From contig NZ_JABGCL010000012.1 in NCBI RefSeq assembly GCF_019800005.1, positions 62,001-126,000 of the forward strand: a stretch of DNA of 64,000 nt, written 5' to 3'. This DNA is from Geminicoccus harenae. GTDB taxonomy: Bacteria; Pseudomonadota; Alphaproteobacteria; Geminicoccales; Geminicoccaceae. The first letter of the stretch is position 1; every line of letters starts with the position of its first letter. Positions 44,543 through 53,242 of the stretch are shown here, one piece after another. Position numbers and translations under genes: made by a program. The notes under the pieces are model-generated. The model was not told the origin of the DNA, did no database searches, and was given only the letters and a program-made list of their open reading frames with translations.

Positions 44543-45736
44543 GTGGGGCTGGCGGAAGCGATCTCGCTCGACGTGGTCGACCGCGAGCTCGCACCCCTGC
44601 GCCAGGTGACCCCTGCCACACTGCTCGGCGGGGGCAAGGTCAACGAGGTCGCGGAGCGGGTGAAGGCAGACGAGATCGACCTGGTCGTGGTCGACGGCAC
44701 GCTGACACCCGGCCAGCAGCGCAACCTCGAGAAGAAGTGGCAGTGCAAGGTCATCGACCGGACCGGCCTGATCCTGGAGATCTTCGGCGAACGGGCGCGC
44801 ACCCGTGAGGGCGTGCTCCAGGTCGACCTCGCGGCCTTGAACTACCAGCGCTCGCGCCTGGTCCGCTCCTGGACTCATCTGGAGCGGCAGCGCGGCGGTG
44901 CCGGCTTCCTGGGTGGTCCCGGCGAAAGCCAGCTCGAGCTGGACCGCCGGATCATCGCCGACAAGATCGTCAAGATCGAGCGCGAGCTGGAGGATGTGAA
45001 GCGTACCCGCGCCCTGCACCGGAAGGCGCGCGAGCGGGTGCCCTATCCGGTCGTGGCGCTGGTGGGCTACACCAATGCCGGCAAGTCGACCCTGTTCAAC
45101 AAGCTGACCGGTGCTGAGGTCTTCGCCAAGGACCTCTTGTTCGCCACGCTCGACCCGACTATGCGGCTGATCCGCCTGCCGCAGGGGCGCAAGGTGATCC
45201 TGTCGGACACGGTGGGCTTCATCTCCGACCTGCCGACCTCGCTGGTGGCGGCGTTCCGCGCCACGCTGGAGGAGGTGCTCTCGGCCGACGTGATCCTCCA
45301 TGTGCGCGACGTCGCCCATGAGGATGCCGCGGCCCAGGACGCCGACGTGCGCAAGGTGCTGGACGAGCTCGGCATCGACGACATGGCGCGCTCGCAGCGG
45401 CTGATCGAGGTCTGGAACAAGATCGACCTTCTGGACGAGGAGCGCCGGGAGGTGCTTTCCGCCGAGCTCGCCCGGGCCAGTGCCACCGTGACGGTCTCGG
45501 CGCGGACCGGCGAGGGCCTGGACGGGCTCCTGCGCGCGATCGAAGCCAAGCTATCCGAGTTCGCCGTACCCATCGAGGTGCAGATCCCGTTCGGCGACGG
45601 CGAGACGCTGGCCTGGCTGTTCCGCAACGGCGAGGTGCTGGCCAGGGCCGATGATGGCGATGCCACCCACGTCTCCGTGCTGCTCGCCGAGGACAAGAAG
45701 CGCCAGCTGGAAGCGCGGCTCGCCCGCAAGCTCTGA
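44543..45736 (+). CDS. hflX: GTPase HflX (real start probably near 44435)
   Basis: HflX is a ribosome-binding GTPase that splits stalled ribosomes. The N-terminal domain and a Gly-rich linker (GGAGFLGGPGESQLELDRR) precede the G domain: VGYTNAGKSTLFNKLTG, the switch Thr in FATLDPT, DTVGFISDLP and NKIDLL. GTG 44543 is the first standard start, but the frame upstream encodes the conserved HflX beginning (CLVIHPYLSNDRERLRPPSS). No ATG, GTG or TTG occurs between the frame's preceding stop and 44543. ATC 44435 would give 433 residues, the usual length, just after hfq. Confidence 0.93.
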   Translation: MGLAEAISLDVVDRELAPLRQVTPATLLGGGKVNEVAERVKADEIDLVVVDGTLTPGQQRNLEKKWQCKVIDRTGLILEIFGERARTREGVLQVDLAALNYQRSRLVRSWTHLERQRGGAGFLGGPGESQLELDRRIIADKIVKIERELEDVKRTRALHRKARERVPYPVVALVGYTNAGKSTLFNKLTGAEVFAKDLLFATLDPTMRLIRLPQGRKVILSDTVGFISDLPTSLVAAFRATLEEVLSADVILHVRDVAHEDAAAQDADVRKVLDELGIDDMARSQRLIEVWNKIDLLDEERREVLSAELARASATVTVSARTGEGLDGLLRAIEAKLSEFAVPIEVQIPFGDGETLAWLFRNGEVLARADDGDATHVSVLLAEDKKRQLEARLARKL

Positions 45737-45739
45737 GGG

Positions 45740-46432
45740 TCAGCGCAGGGCACCCCAGTAGCGCTCATAGTCGTTGCGCAACAGGAACATGGGCGGCTCG
45801 TCCTCCTCGATCTCGGCAAAGCGGCCGAGCGGCTCGAAAAAGCGGTTGTCCTGATCGTCGTCATTGACCAGCGAGACCTCGCCGACCAGCACGTCGTCCC
45901 GCCAGCCCCAGAACTTGTGATACAGCAGGGGTGGCACGGTCACGCTGCCGCCGGGCGGGATGCGGACCACCTCGCCGGCAGCGACCGTGACCTCGGTGCC
46001 GTCCATGCCGAGCGTCACCGGCCGCTCGTCGACGCCGCCGGCTTCGGTCGAGTGGAAGAACTGGACATGGAGGTCGCCGCCGCCACGGTTGATGATGTCC
46101 TCCATCTTGTTCCAGTGGAAATGCAGCGGGCAGACCTGATCGTGGCGGATCATCAGGATCTTCTCGCAATAAAGCTTGCCCCGGCCGCGCTGGAGGTCCG
46201 CGACCGGGCCGTTGCGCACGGTGAACACCGCGAGCCCGCACTTGCAGAAGCGGCCTTGGGCGAAGTCGGTGATGTCCCAGCCAAGCCGGCGCTCCACGAT
46301 CTCGCGCACCTCTTCGCCCTTCTTCGCCCAGTCGCTGGGTGACCAGTAGGCGAAGGCCGGCAGGTGGAAGTTCTGCCGGCGGAAGAACGCATCCGCCGCG
46401 CGCATGATGGCGTTGATCTCGGAGCGCTTCAT
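45740..46432 (-). CDS. D-lyxose isomerase family sugar isomerase (cupin fold)
   Basis: The 230-residue protein matches the D-lyxose/D-mannose ketol-isomerase family. MKRSEINAIMRAADAFFRRQ is a typical start; CPLHFHWNKMEDIINRGGG carries the metal-binding HxH and Glu; PPLLYHKFWGW carries a further His. It would interconvert D-lyxose and D-xylulose or D-mannose and D-fructose. ATG 46432 is chosen on that similarity. It follows mazG by 73 bases and faces hflX, a surprising place for a sugar gene. Confidence 0.85.
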   Translation of the reverse strand: MKRSEINAIMRAADAFFRRQNFHLPAFAYWSPSDWAKKGEEVREIVERRLGWDITDFAQGRFCKCGLAVFTVRNGPVADLQRGRGKLYCEKILMIRHDQVCPLHFHWNKMEDIINRGGGDLHVQFFHSTEAGGVDERPVTLGMDGTEVTVAAGEVVRIPPGGSVTVPPLLYHKFWGWRDDVLVGEVSLVNDDDQDNRFFEPLGRFAEIEEDEPPMFLLRNDYERYWGALR

Positions 46433-46505
46433 CGGCGCCGCCCCCCTGGCATTCGTTCGATGCAGTAGATGGGTGAGGCGGGGGCTTGTCCAGCCAGGGG
46501 TGGGG

Positions 46506-47324
46506 TCAGCCGGCCTTGGTGGCGCGCTCGGCGGCCTTGGCCTCGTCCCACCAGGCGTCCAGCTCGGCCAGCGTACAATCGGCTGGCTCCCGGCCGGCGG
46601 CACGGGCGGCTGCCTCCACTGCGCGGAAGCGGCGCTCGAACTTGGCGTTGGTCCGGCGCAGCGCCTCTTCCGGGTCGACCTTGAGGTGGCGGGCGAGGTT
46701 GGTGACGGCGAACAGGAGGTCGCCCACCTCCTCGGCCTGGTGCGCCGGGTCGGCAGCGGCCTCGACCTCGGCCAGCTCCTCGCGGATCTTGGCCACCACG
46801 GGCCCGAGTTCGCCCCAGTCGAAGCCGACCCTGGCCGCGCGTTTTTGCAGCTTCTCCGCCCGCGCCAGAGCGGGGAAGCCCACCGGCACGTCGTCCAGCA
46901 CGCTCGCCGGTCGTTCCGGCCGGCCCCTGGCCGCGCGCTCGGCCGCCTTCAGGTCCTCCCACAGGCGGCGCTCGCCGCCTTCGGGCAGGGCTTGGCCCTC
47001 GAAGACATGCGGGTGGCGGCGGACCATCTTGTCGACGATCCCGGCCGCCACCGCCTCGAAATCGAACAGGCCCTGCTCGTCCGCGATCTGCGCCTGGTAG
47101 ACCACCTGGAGCAGCAGGTCGCCGAGTTCCGCCTGGAAGTCGCCGAGATCGCCGCGTTCCAGCGCGTCGCGGACCTCGTAGGCCTCCTCGATCGTGTAGG
47201 GGGCGATGGTCTCGAAGGTCTGCTTCTGGTCCCAGGGGCAGCCCACCACCGGGTCGCGCAGGATCCGCATCACCGCGAGCAGCCGGTCGATCGGCCGCTC
47301 GTCTTCCGGCACTGGCACGCTCAC
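46506..47324 (-). CDS. mazG: Nucleoside triphosphate pyrophosphohydrolase MazG
   Basis: The 272-residue protein has two MazG domains. The first has CPWDQKQTFETIAPYTIEEA with the EEAYE and ELGDLLLQVVYQ metal motifs; the second has REELAEVEAA and EEVGDLLFAVTNL. It hydrolyses NTPs and damaged dNTPs. It starts at GTG, overlapping the xseA stop (GTGA). Confidence 0.93.
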   Translation of the reverse strand: MSVPVPEDERPIDRLLAVMRILRDPVVGCPWDQKQTFETIAPYTIEEAYEVRDALERGDLGDFQAELGDLLLQVVYQAQIADEQGLFDFEAVAAGIVDKMVRRHPHVFEGQALPEGGERRLWEDLKAAERAARGRPERPASVLDDVPVGFPALARAEKLQKRAARVGFDWGELGPVVAKIREELAEVEAAADPAHQAEEVGDLLFAVTNLARHLKVDPEEALRRTNAKFERRFRAVEAAARAAGREPADCTLAELDAWWDEAKAAERATKAG

Positions 47325-48781
47325 AGGAGGCTCCCCTGCACCGGTTCGTCCTCCTCCGCACCGCTGCGCCTGGCGCGGCCGCCGGTGGTGACGGCGATCT
47401 CGCCGTCGTGGAACACGAGGTTCAGCCGGCTCTCCGCGCGGGCGGCGGCGACGTCGCTGACGACTTCACCGGAGGGTGCCCGCACCAGGGCGTAGCCGCG
47501 CGCCAGCACCTGACGGTACCCTAAGCTGTCCAGCAGCTTGCCGAGCGTGTCCAGCCGGGCCTGGCCATCCGTGATCCGGCGCCGCGTCGCCCGTTCCAGC
47601 CGCTGGCCGCGATCGGCCAGCATCGGCTCCGCCCGCCCGACCAGGGCCAGGATGTGCGTGGGCACCAGACGGGCGCCGGTGCGCTCCAGGTGGCGCTGCT
47701 CGGTGCGCAGCAGGGTCGAGACCAGCTCGTGCAGGCGGCGGCCCAGCATCTCCAGCCGCTCCGCCTTGGCGCGCAGCACATCCGCCGGCCGGCGCAGGCG
47801 CAGCCGCTCGGACAGGTCGTCCAGGCGCTGGGTGGCCAGGCCCAGCAGCATGCGCGGGTCGGGCAGGCCGCGGGCCGAGCGCTCCAGCTCAGTGCGGCGG
47901 CGCTGGAGCTGGCCGACCGTGGCCGAGCGGATCCGCCCTTCCAGCACGGCCACCCGCTCGATCAGCTCGAGCCGCACCGGCACCGCCATCTCGGCTGCAG
48001 CGGTGGGGGTGGGGGCGCGGCGGTCGGCGGCATGGTCGGCCAGTGAGGTGTCGGTCTCGTGGCCGACCGCGCAGATGGTCGGGATCGACGAGGCGGCGAT
48101 GGCGCGGACCACCATCTCCTCGTTGAACGGCATCAGATCCTCGATGGAACCGCCGCCGCGGGCGACGATCAGCAGGTCCGGCCGAGGTACCGGCCCGCCC
48201 GGCTGCATGGCCGAGAAGCCGTTGATGGCATCGGTGATCTGCTGGGCCGCCTGTTCGCCCTGCACCAGAACCGGCCAGAGCAGGACGTGGCGCGGGAAGC
48301 GGTCGCTCAGCCGGTGCAGGATGTCGCGGATCACCGCACCGGTGGGCGAGGTCACCACGCCGATCACCCGCGGCAGGAAGGGCAAAGGCCGCTTTCTCGC
48401 CTGCTCGAATAGGCCCTCGGCGGCCAGGCGGCGGCGGCGCTCCTCCAACATCGCCATGATGGCACCGGCGCCGGCCGGCTCCAGCTGCTCCACCACCATC
48501 TGGTAGGTGGAGCGGCCGGGATAGGTCGTGAGCCGGCCGGTGGCAATCACCTCCAGCCCGTCCTCGACGGCCAGCCGCCAGCGCTGCACCGAGCCGCGCC
48601 AGGACACGGCGTCCAGGCGGGACTGCTGGTCCTTGAGGCAGAAATAGGCGTGGCCGGAAGCGGCGCGCTTGAAGCCGGAGACCTCGCCCCGGACCTTAAT
48701 CAGGCCGAACGTGTTCTCGACGGTGCGCTTGAGCGCGCCGCTGATCTCGGAGACGGTGTATTCGGTGAGGTTCGTCGCCAT
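47321..48781 (-). CDS. xseA: Exodeoxyribonuclease VII large subunit
   Basis: The 486-residue protein has an N-terminal OB fold (YTVSEISGALKRTVENTFGLIKVRGEVSG) and the XseA nuclease domain (VIGVVTSPTGAVIRDILHRL, RGGGSIEDLMPFNEE, GHETDTSLADHAADRRAPTP). Long helices follow. ATG 48781 matches the conserved MATNLTEYTVSE start. The small subunit xseB is not in the window. Confidence 0.95.
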   Translation of the reverse strand: MATNLTEYTVSEISGALKRTVENTFGLIKVRGEVSGFKRAASGHAYFCLKDQQSRLDAVSWRGSVQRWRLAVEDGLEVIATGRLTTYPGRSTYQMVVEQLEPAGAGAIMAMLEERRRRLAAEGLFEQARKRPLPFLPRVIGVVTSPTGAVIRDILHRLSDRFPRHVLLWPVLVQGEQAAQQITDAINGFSAMQPGGPVPRPDLLIVARGGGSIEDLMPFNEEMVVRAIAASSIPTICAVGHETDTSLADHAADRRAPTPTAAAEMAVPVRLELIERVAVLEGRIRSATVGQLQRRRTELERSARGLPDPRMLLGLATQRLDDLSERLRLRRPADVLRAKAERLEMLGRRLHELVSTLLRTEQRHLERTGARLVPTHILALVGRAEPMLADRGQRLERATRRRITDGQARLDTLGKLLDSLGYRQVLARGYALVRAPSGEVVSDVAAARAESRLNLVFHDGEIAVTTGGRARRSGAEEDEPVQGSLL

Positions 48782-48855
48782 GGGTGCTGGCTTGCTAGCA
48801 GCCACGGACGGTTTCGTCAGCCCGTGCTATGGGATGGGTGGCGAGGAGGTAGGCG

Positions 48856-49436
48856 ATGGTACGGGCTTCCGGTGATCTGCCGCGGATGAGCTTCGAGGAG
48901 TTCCTGCGCTTCGAAGGCGAGATGGACGTCCGCTACGAGCTGTACCAGGGCAAGCTCGTCGCGATGGCACCGCCGCATGGGCGGCATGCGCGGATCGCTC
49001 AGAGTGTCGGTAACCTGCTGGACCGCCGCTCGTCCGATCCCGGCCGCTGCATGGCCTATCAGGGGGCCGGTCTCCTAATCTCCGAGAGCGACGCAACTTA
49101 TCTCTTCCCGACGTGGTTTTTTCCTGCATGTCCCCGGATCGTCGCGGGCTCATGCACAGCGCGGCGATCATCGTCGAGATCCTGTCACCATCCACGGCTC
49201 TCAATGATTTTAGGATCAAGGTCCCAATTTATCAAGAGATCGATGGCGTACAGGAGATCTGGCTGGTCGATGCCGGCCGGCGGTGGGTGCAGCGCTGGCA
49301 CCGGCATGGCGCGGACTGGATTGTGGCGTTGCCGGTGACCGGGGAGGACAGCTTCCACAGCGAAGTGCTGGACGCCCGGGTGGCGCTGGACGAACTCTAT
49401 GCGGGGGTGCGGTTCGACGAGGAAGAAGGTGGCTGA
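48856..49436 (+). pseudogene. Uma2-family nuclease gene broken by a one-base frameshift
   Basis: ATG 48856 follows AGGAGG and encodes a Uma2-type N-terminus (MSFEEFLRFEGEMDVRYELY, then GKLVAMAPPHGRHARIAQSV) up to ATYLFP near 49107. Continuity then needs the next frame, where DVVFSCMSPDRRGLMHSAAI and VEILSPSTALNDFRIKVPIY follow. One C appears lost in the run at 49107-49109. The break falls on the conserved PDVVF motif of the PD-(D/E)XK active site. The full span, 581 bases, is one base short of a multiple of three. It is followed three bases later by an intact paralogue. Confidence 0.8.
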
Positions 49437-49439
49437 ACG

Positions 49440-50051
49440 ATGGCCCGGGCGTTCCATGACCTGCCGAGGCTGAGCCTGGAGGAGTTTCTCCAGTTCGATG
49501 ATGGCACGGACATCCGCTACGAGCTGCGGGATGGCTGGCTGCATGCCATGAATCCGGCTGGCCCCAGCCATGCCGTGATCAGCGGCAACATCAACGCCTT
49601 GTGGCGCGAAGCTTCCCGGGACCTGAAGCGATGCCGGCCGCTCATCACGCCGGGCCTCGTCCTCGACCCGAACAAGCCCAACTACTACATCCCCGATGTC
49701 GCCTATACCTGCGAGAGCTTCGGGGACCGGCTCTACATCCGGGAGCCGCTCGCCGTGGCGGAGGTGCTGTCGCCCGGTACCGAGCGTGACGACCTGGGGC
49801 TGAAGCTGGCGCGCTACCAACAGGTGCCGTCCATCGCGGAGATCTGGCTGGTGGGCTCGCGGGAGCGCTGGGCGCAGGTGCATCGCCGGGTGGAGGGGCA
49901 CTGGGTGCCGGCCATCCCGGCGATCGGGCAGGGGCAGGTCGAGAGCGGCCTGCTCGGGCGCATGGTCGACCTGGAGGAGATCTATCTGGGCTCGGACGTG
50001 GCGGCCGAGGAGCCGCCACGCCGTCGCCATCGTCTGCCGGACTTCGACTGA
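49440..50051 (+). CDS. Uma2 family (PD-(D/E)XK-like) protein
   Basis: The 203-residue protein keeps the Uma2 pattern: LSLEEFLQFDDGTDIRYEL, IPDVAYTCESF with the catalytic PD, VAEVLSPGTERDDLGLKLAR with Glu and Lys, and IAEIWLVGSRERWAQVHRR. Members are predicted endonucleases of unknown role, often in many copies. Its tandem neighbour is broken, so this copy is the working one. Confidence 0.85.
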   Translation: MARAFHDLPRLSLEEFLQFDDGTDIRYELRDGWLHAMNPAGPSHAVISGNINALWREASRDLKRCRPLITPGLVLDPNKPNYYIPDVAYTCESFGDRLYIREPLAVAEVLSPGTERDDLGLKLARYQQVPSIAEIWLVGSRERWAQVHRRVEGHWVPAIPAIGQGQVESGLLGRMVDLEEIYLGSDVAAEEPPRRRHRLPDFD

Positions 50052-50056
50052 CCGCT

Positions 50057-51076
50057 CTAGACGTAGCCGTCCTCGACCAGGGCCTCGGCGATCTGGACGG
50101 CGTTCAGCGCCGCACCCTTGCGCAGGTTGTCGGACACGACCCACATGTTCAGGCCGTAGGGCACGGTGTCGTCCAGGCGCAGGCGCGAGACGAAGGTCGC
50201 GTACTCGCCGACCACGTCCTTGGGCGTGGCGTATTCGAAGTCGTCCGGGTCATCCAGGACGTTGATGCCCTCGAAGTTCATCAGCGCCTCGCGGGCCTCT
50301 TCCAGGTCGATCGGGCTCTCGAACTCGACGTTGATGGCTTCCGAATGGCCGATGAAGACCGGCACGCGGACGCAGGTCGCGACCACCTCGATCGCCGGGT
50401 CGAGGATCTTCTTGGTCTCGACCTTCATCTTCCACTCTTCCTTGGTGGAACCATCCTCCATGAACTTGTCGATCTGGGGGATGACGTTGAAGGCGATGGG
50501 CTTCTGGAACACCGTCGGCTTCTTGCCGAGGTCGTTCATGTAGACGGCCTTGGTGTGCTCGAAGAGCTCGTCCATGCCCTTCTGGCCGGCACCGGAGACC
50601 GACTGGTAGGTGGAGACCACCACCCGCTTGATCTGGGACAGGTCGTGGAGCGGCTTGAGCGCCATCACCATCTGGATGGTGGAGCAGTTGGGATTGGCGA
50701 TGATGTTGCGGGTGCGGGCGTATTGCAGCGCCTCGCGATTGACCTCCGGCACCACCAGCGGGACGTCCGGGTCCATGCGGAAATGGCTGGTGTTGTCGAT
50801 GACCATGCAGCCGGCCTGGGCGGCGCGGGGAGCGTGGACGGCGGAGACGGCCCCGCCCGGCGAGAACAAAGCGAGGTCGAAGCCGGAGAAGTCGAAGCTT
50901 TCCAGGTCCTTGACCTTCAGCTCCTGGTCCTCGCCGTAGCTGACCTCCTTGCCGACCGACCTGGCGGACGCCAGGGCCACCACCTCGTCGGCGGGGAATT
51001 CCCGCTCGGCCAGGATGTTCAGGATCTCGTGGCCGACCGCACCCGTGGCGCCGGCGACTGCTACTCGAAAGCCCAT
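50057..51076 (-). CDS. asd: Aspartate-semialdehyde dehydrogenase
   Basis: The 339-residue enzyme reduces aspartyl phosphate to the semialdehyde for lysine, threonine and methionine synthesis. VAVAGATGAVGHEILNILAE binds NADP, Cys-131 in NPNCSTIQM is the nucleophile, and the VSTYQSVSGAGQKGMDEL and IGHSEAINVEFE motifs are present. It lies 64 bases after leuB. Confidence 0.96.
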   Translation of the reverse strand: MGFRVAVAGATGAVGHEILNILAEREFPADEVVALASARSVGKEVSYGEDQELKVKDLESFDFSGFDLALFSPGGAVSAVHAPRAAQAGCMVIDNTSHFRMDPDVPLVVPEVNREALQYARTRNIIANPNCSTIQMVMALKPLHDLSQIKRVVVSTYQSVSGAGQKGMDELFEHTKAVYMNDLGKKPTVFQKPIAFNVIPQIDKFMEDGSTKEEWKMKVETKKILDPAIEVVATCVRVPVFIGHSEAINVEFESPIDLEEAREALMNFEGINVLDDPDDFEYATPKDVVGEYATFVSRLRLDDTVPYGLNMWVVSDNLRKGAALNAVQIAEALVEDGYV

Positions 51077-51140
51077 GAGCGTCTCCTTCCTGGAGGTCCG
51101 GGCGCCCGCCAGGGCCCCGGGACGCCCATGAAAACTGGAA

Positions 51141-52250
51141 TCAGGTCGAGCGCTTGGTGAGCGCGGTCAGGATCTTGGTGCCCATCTCGGCGGTGCCGAC
51201 GGTGGTCATGCCGTCCTGCGCGATGTCCGCGGTGCGGTAGCCCTCGTTCAGCACGTCGGCGATGGCGGCTTCGATCAGGCTGGCCTCGGCGTCGCGGTCG
51301 AAGCTGTACTTCAGCAGCATGGCGAAGCTCATCAGCGCCGCGATCGGGTTGGCCATGTCCTTGCCGGCGATGTCCGGGGCGGAGCCGTGGATCGGCTCGT
51401 ACATGGCCTTGCGCTTGCCGGTGGTGGCGTCCGGGGCGCCCAGGGCCGCCGAGGGCAGCATGCCCAGCGAGCCGGTCGCCATAGCCGCGGCGTCCGACAG
51501 GATGTCGCCGAACAGGTTGTCGGTGACGATCACGTCGAACTGCTTGGGCCGGCGGATGAGCTGCATGGCGCAGTTGTCGGCGTACATGTGGGAAAGCTGG
51601 ACGTCGGCATATTCGCGGGCATGCAGCTCGGTCACCACCTGGCGCCACAGCACGCCTGTATGCATGACGTTGGCCTTCTCGACCGAGGTCACGCTGTTGC
51701 CGCGCTTGCGGGCGAGTTCGAAGCCCACCCGGGCGATCCGCTCGATCTCGGCGGTGGTGTAGACCTGGGTGTCGACGCCACGCTTCTGGCCGGCGCCCAG
51801 ATCCTCGATGCCGCGAGGCTCGCCGAAATAGACGCCGCCGGTCAGCTCGCGCAGGATCAGGATGTCCAGGCCGCGCACCAGCTCGGGCTTCAGGGTGGAA
51901 GCTTCCACCAGGGCGTCGAACACGATCGCCGGGCGCAAATTGGCGAACAGCTCGAGCTGCTTGCGCAGCTTCAGGATCGCCTGCTCGGGCTTCAGGTGGA
52001 ACGGGTTGGTGTCGTACTTGTGCACGCCCACCGCGCCGAACATCACCGCGTCGACCGCCTGGGCCTTGGCCAGCACCGAATCGGTGATCGGCTCGCCATG
52101 GGCATCCAGCGCGGCGCCGCCGACCAGGTCCTCCTGGAGCTCGAAGCTCAGGCCCTTGCTGCCCAGGAAGTCGATCACCCGCCGGACGACCGCCATCACC
52201 TCCGGCCCGATGCCGTCGCCAGGGAGGAAGAGGATCGAACCGGTGGTCAT
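51141..52250 (-). CDS. leuB: 3-isopropylmalate dehydrogenase
   Basis: The 369-residue enzyme oxidises 3-isopropylmalate in leucine synthesis. [43 protein letters not shown] and [20 protein letters not shown] are the family motifs. It is separated from leuD by a 351-base repeat region, unlike the closely spaced leuC-leuD. Confidence 0.96.
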   Translation of the reverse strand: MTTGSILFLPGDGIGPEVMAVVRRVIDFLGSKGLSFELQEDLVGGAALDAHGEPITDSVLAKAQAVDAVMFGAVGVHKYDTNPFHLKPEQAILKLRKQLELFANLRPAIVFDALVEASTLKPELVRGLDILILRELTGGVYFGEPRGIEDLGAGQKRGVDTQVYTTAEIERIARVGFELARKRGNSVTSVEKANVMHTGVLWRQVVTELHAREYADVQLSHMYADNCAMQLIRRPKQFDVIVTDNLFGDILSDAAAMATGSLGMLPSAALGAPDATTGKRKAMYEPIHGSAPDIAGKDMANPIAALMSFAMLLKYSFDRDAEASLIEAAIADVLNEGYRTADIAQDGMTTVGTAEMGTKILTALTKRST

Positions 52251-52293
52251 CAGTCGCTTTCTCGGGTTCGTTTGTGCAAACTTGCCGCTTCAT

Positions 52294-52589
52294 GTCATCC
52301 CCTGGCTCGACCGGGGGATCAACGGCAGGAGGGAGCCTGGCCGGTTGATCCCCCGCCTGCGCGGGGGATGACAAAAAGAGGCGCTCGGGTTCGTTTGGTA
52401 AATCGTCTGCTCCGCCATGCCTCGCGGGTGCGGGGGATGGCGGAGGAGGCGGCTCGGGTTCGTTGCGTCGTTTCGCTGCTTCTCGGGTTCGTTCGTGCAG
52501 TTTCCTTTCCTCGTCATCCCCCGCGAAAGCGGGGGATCGACTGCGAAGGGTTCCACATAGTCGATCCCCCGGTCAAGCCGGGGGATGAC
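52294..52589. repeat. REP-like palindromic repeat array between leuD and leuB
   Basis: Four palindromes of about 30 bases of the form GTCATCCCC...GGGGGAT(C/G)AC lie at 52294-52323, 52344-52372, 52513-52541 and 52560-52589. They form two head-to-head pairs 18-20 bases apart. A degenerate fifth palindrome with perfect arms CTCCGCCAT/ATGGCGGAG is at 52410-52445. The word CTCGGGTTCGTT recurs at 52261, 52384, 52453 and 52482. This is the layout of REP/BIME elements. No protein gene is supported here. Confidence 0.85.
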
Positions 52590-52601
52590 GGAAGGGGTGG
52601 A

Positions 52602-53231
52602 TCAGGCGCCGGCGCCCGCGGAATAGAGCCAGGGAGCCTGGGCCTGCTGCTTCGCCACGAAGGCCTGGATCTTGTCGGCCTTCTGCATGGTCAGGCCGAT
52701 GTCGTCCAAGCCTTCCAGCAGGCATTCCCGGTTGAACGGGTCGATCTTGAAGCTGATCGGCTCGTTGCCGGTGGGCCGCAGGATCAGGTTCTGCTCCAGG
52801 TCGACGGTGAAGGTGGGATCCTGCGCGTTCTGGGCTTCCGCCATCAGCGCGTCGATCGTCTCCTGGGGGAGGCGGATCGGCAGGATGCCGTTCTTGAAGC
52901 AGTTGTTGTGGAAGATGTCGGCGAAGCTGGGGGCGATCACGCAGCGGATGCCGAAATCGGCCAGCGCCCAGGGGGCGTGCTCACGCGACGAGCCGCAGCC
53001 GAAATTCTCACCGGCGATCAGGATCTGCGCCTGGCGGTATTTCGGCTGGTTCAGCACGAAGTCCGGCACTTCCTGCCCGTCCTGGGTGTAGCGCATCTCG
53101 TCGAACAGGTTCTTGCCGAGACCCGTCCGCTTGATGGTCTTCAGGAACTGCTTGGGGATGATCATGTCGGTGTCGACATTGATCATCGGCAAGGGGGCGG
53201 CGATGCCGGTCAGCTTGGTGAAGGGGACCAT
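52602..53231 (-). CDS. leuD: 3-isopropylmalate dehydratase small subunit
   Basis: The 209-residue protein has [39 protein letters not shown] and [13 protein letters not shown], the LeuD signatures. With LeuC it isomerises 2- to 3-isopropylmalate. ATG 53231 starts MVPFTKLTG, and the gene follows leuC by 11 bases. Confidence 0.96.
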   Translation of the reverse strand: MVPFTKLTGIAAPLPMINVDTDMIIPKQFLKTIKRTGLGKNLFDEMRYTQDGQEVPDFVLNQPKYRQAQILIAGENFGCGSSREHAPWALADFGIRCVIAPSFADIFHNNCFKNGILPIRLPQETIDALMAEAQNAQDPTFTVDLEQNLILRPTGNEPISFKIDPFNRECLLEGLDDIGLTMQKADKIQAFVAKQQAQAPWLYSAGAGA

Positions 53232-53242
53232 CGCGTTCTTCC

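Noticed and set aside
49098..49125. Programmed frameshifting in the first Uma2 gene
   Set aside because: There is no downstream pseudoknot or canonical slippery heptamer at the needed place, and an intact paralogue follows.
52261..52500. tRNA T-loop-like words (GGTTCG)
   Set aside because: No acceptor or anticodon stems can be formed around them.
52290..52556. An 88-codon minus-strand frame with repeated NEPE words
   Set aside because: It is the translation of the REP-like repeats; repeated words follow the DNA repeat, not a protein.
52294..52589. A CRISPR array
   Set aside because: The repeats are themselves palindromic, alternate in orientation and have unequal spacers; no cas gene is near.
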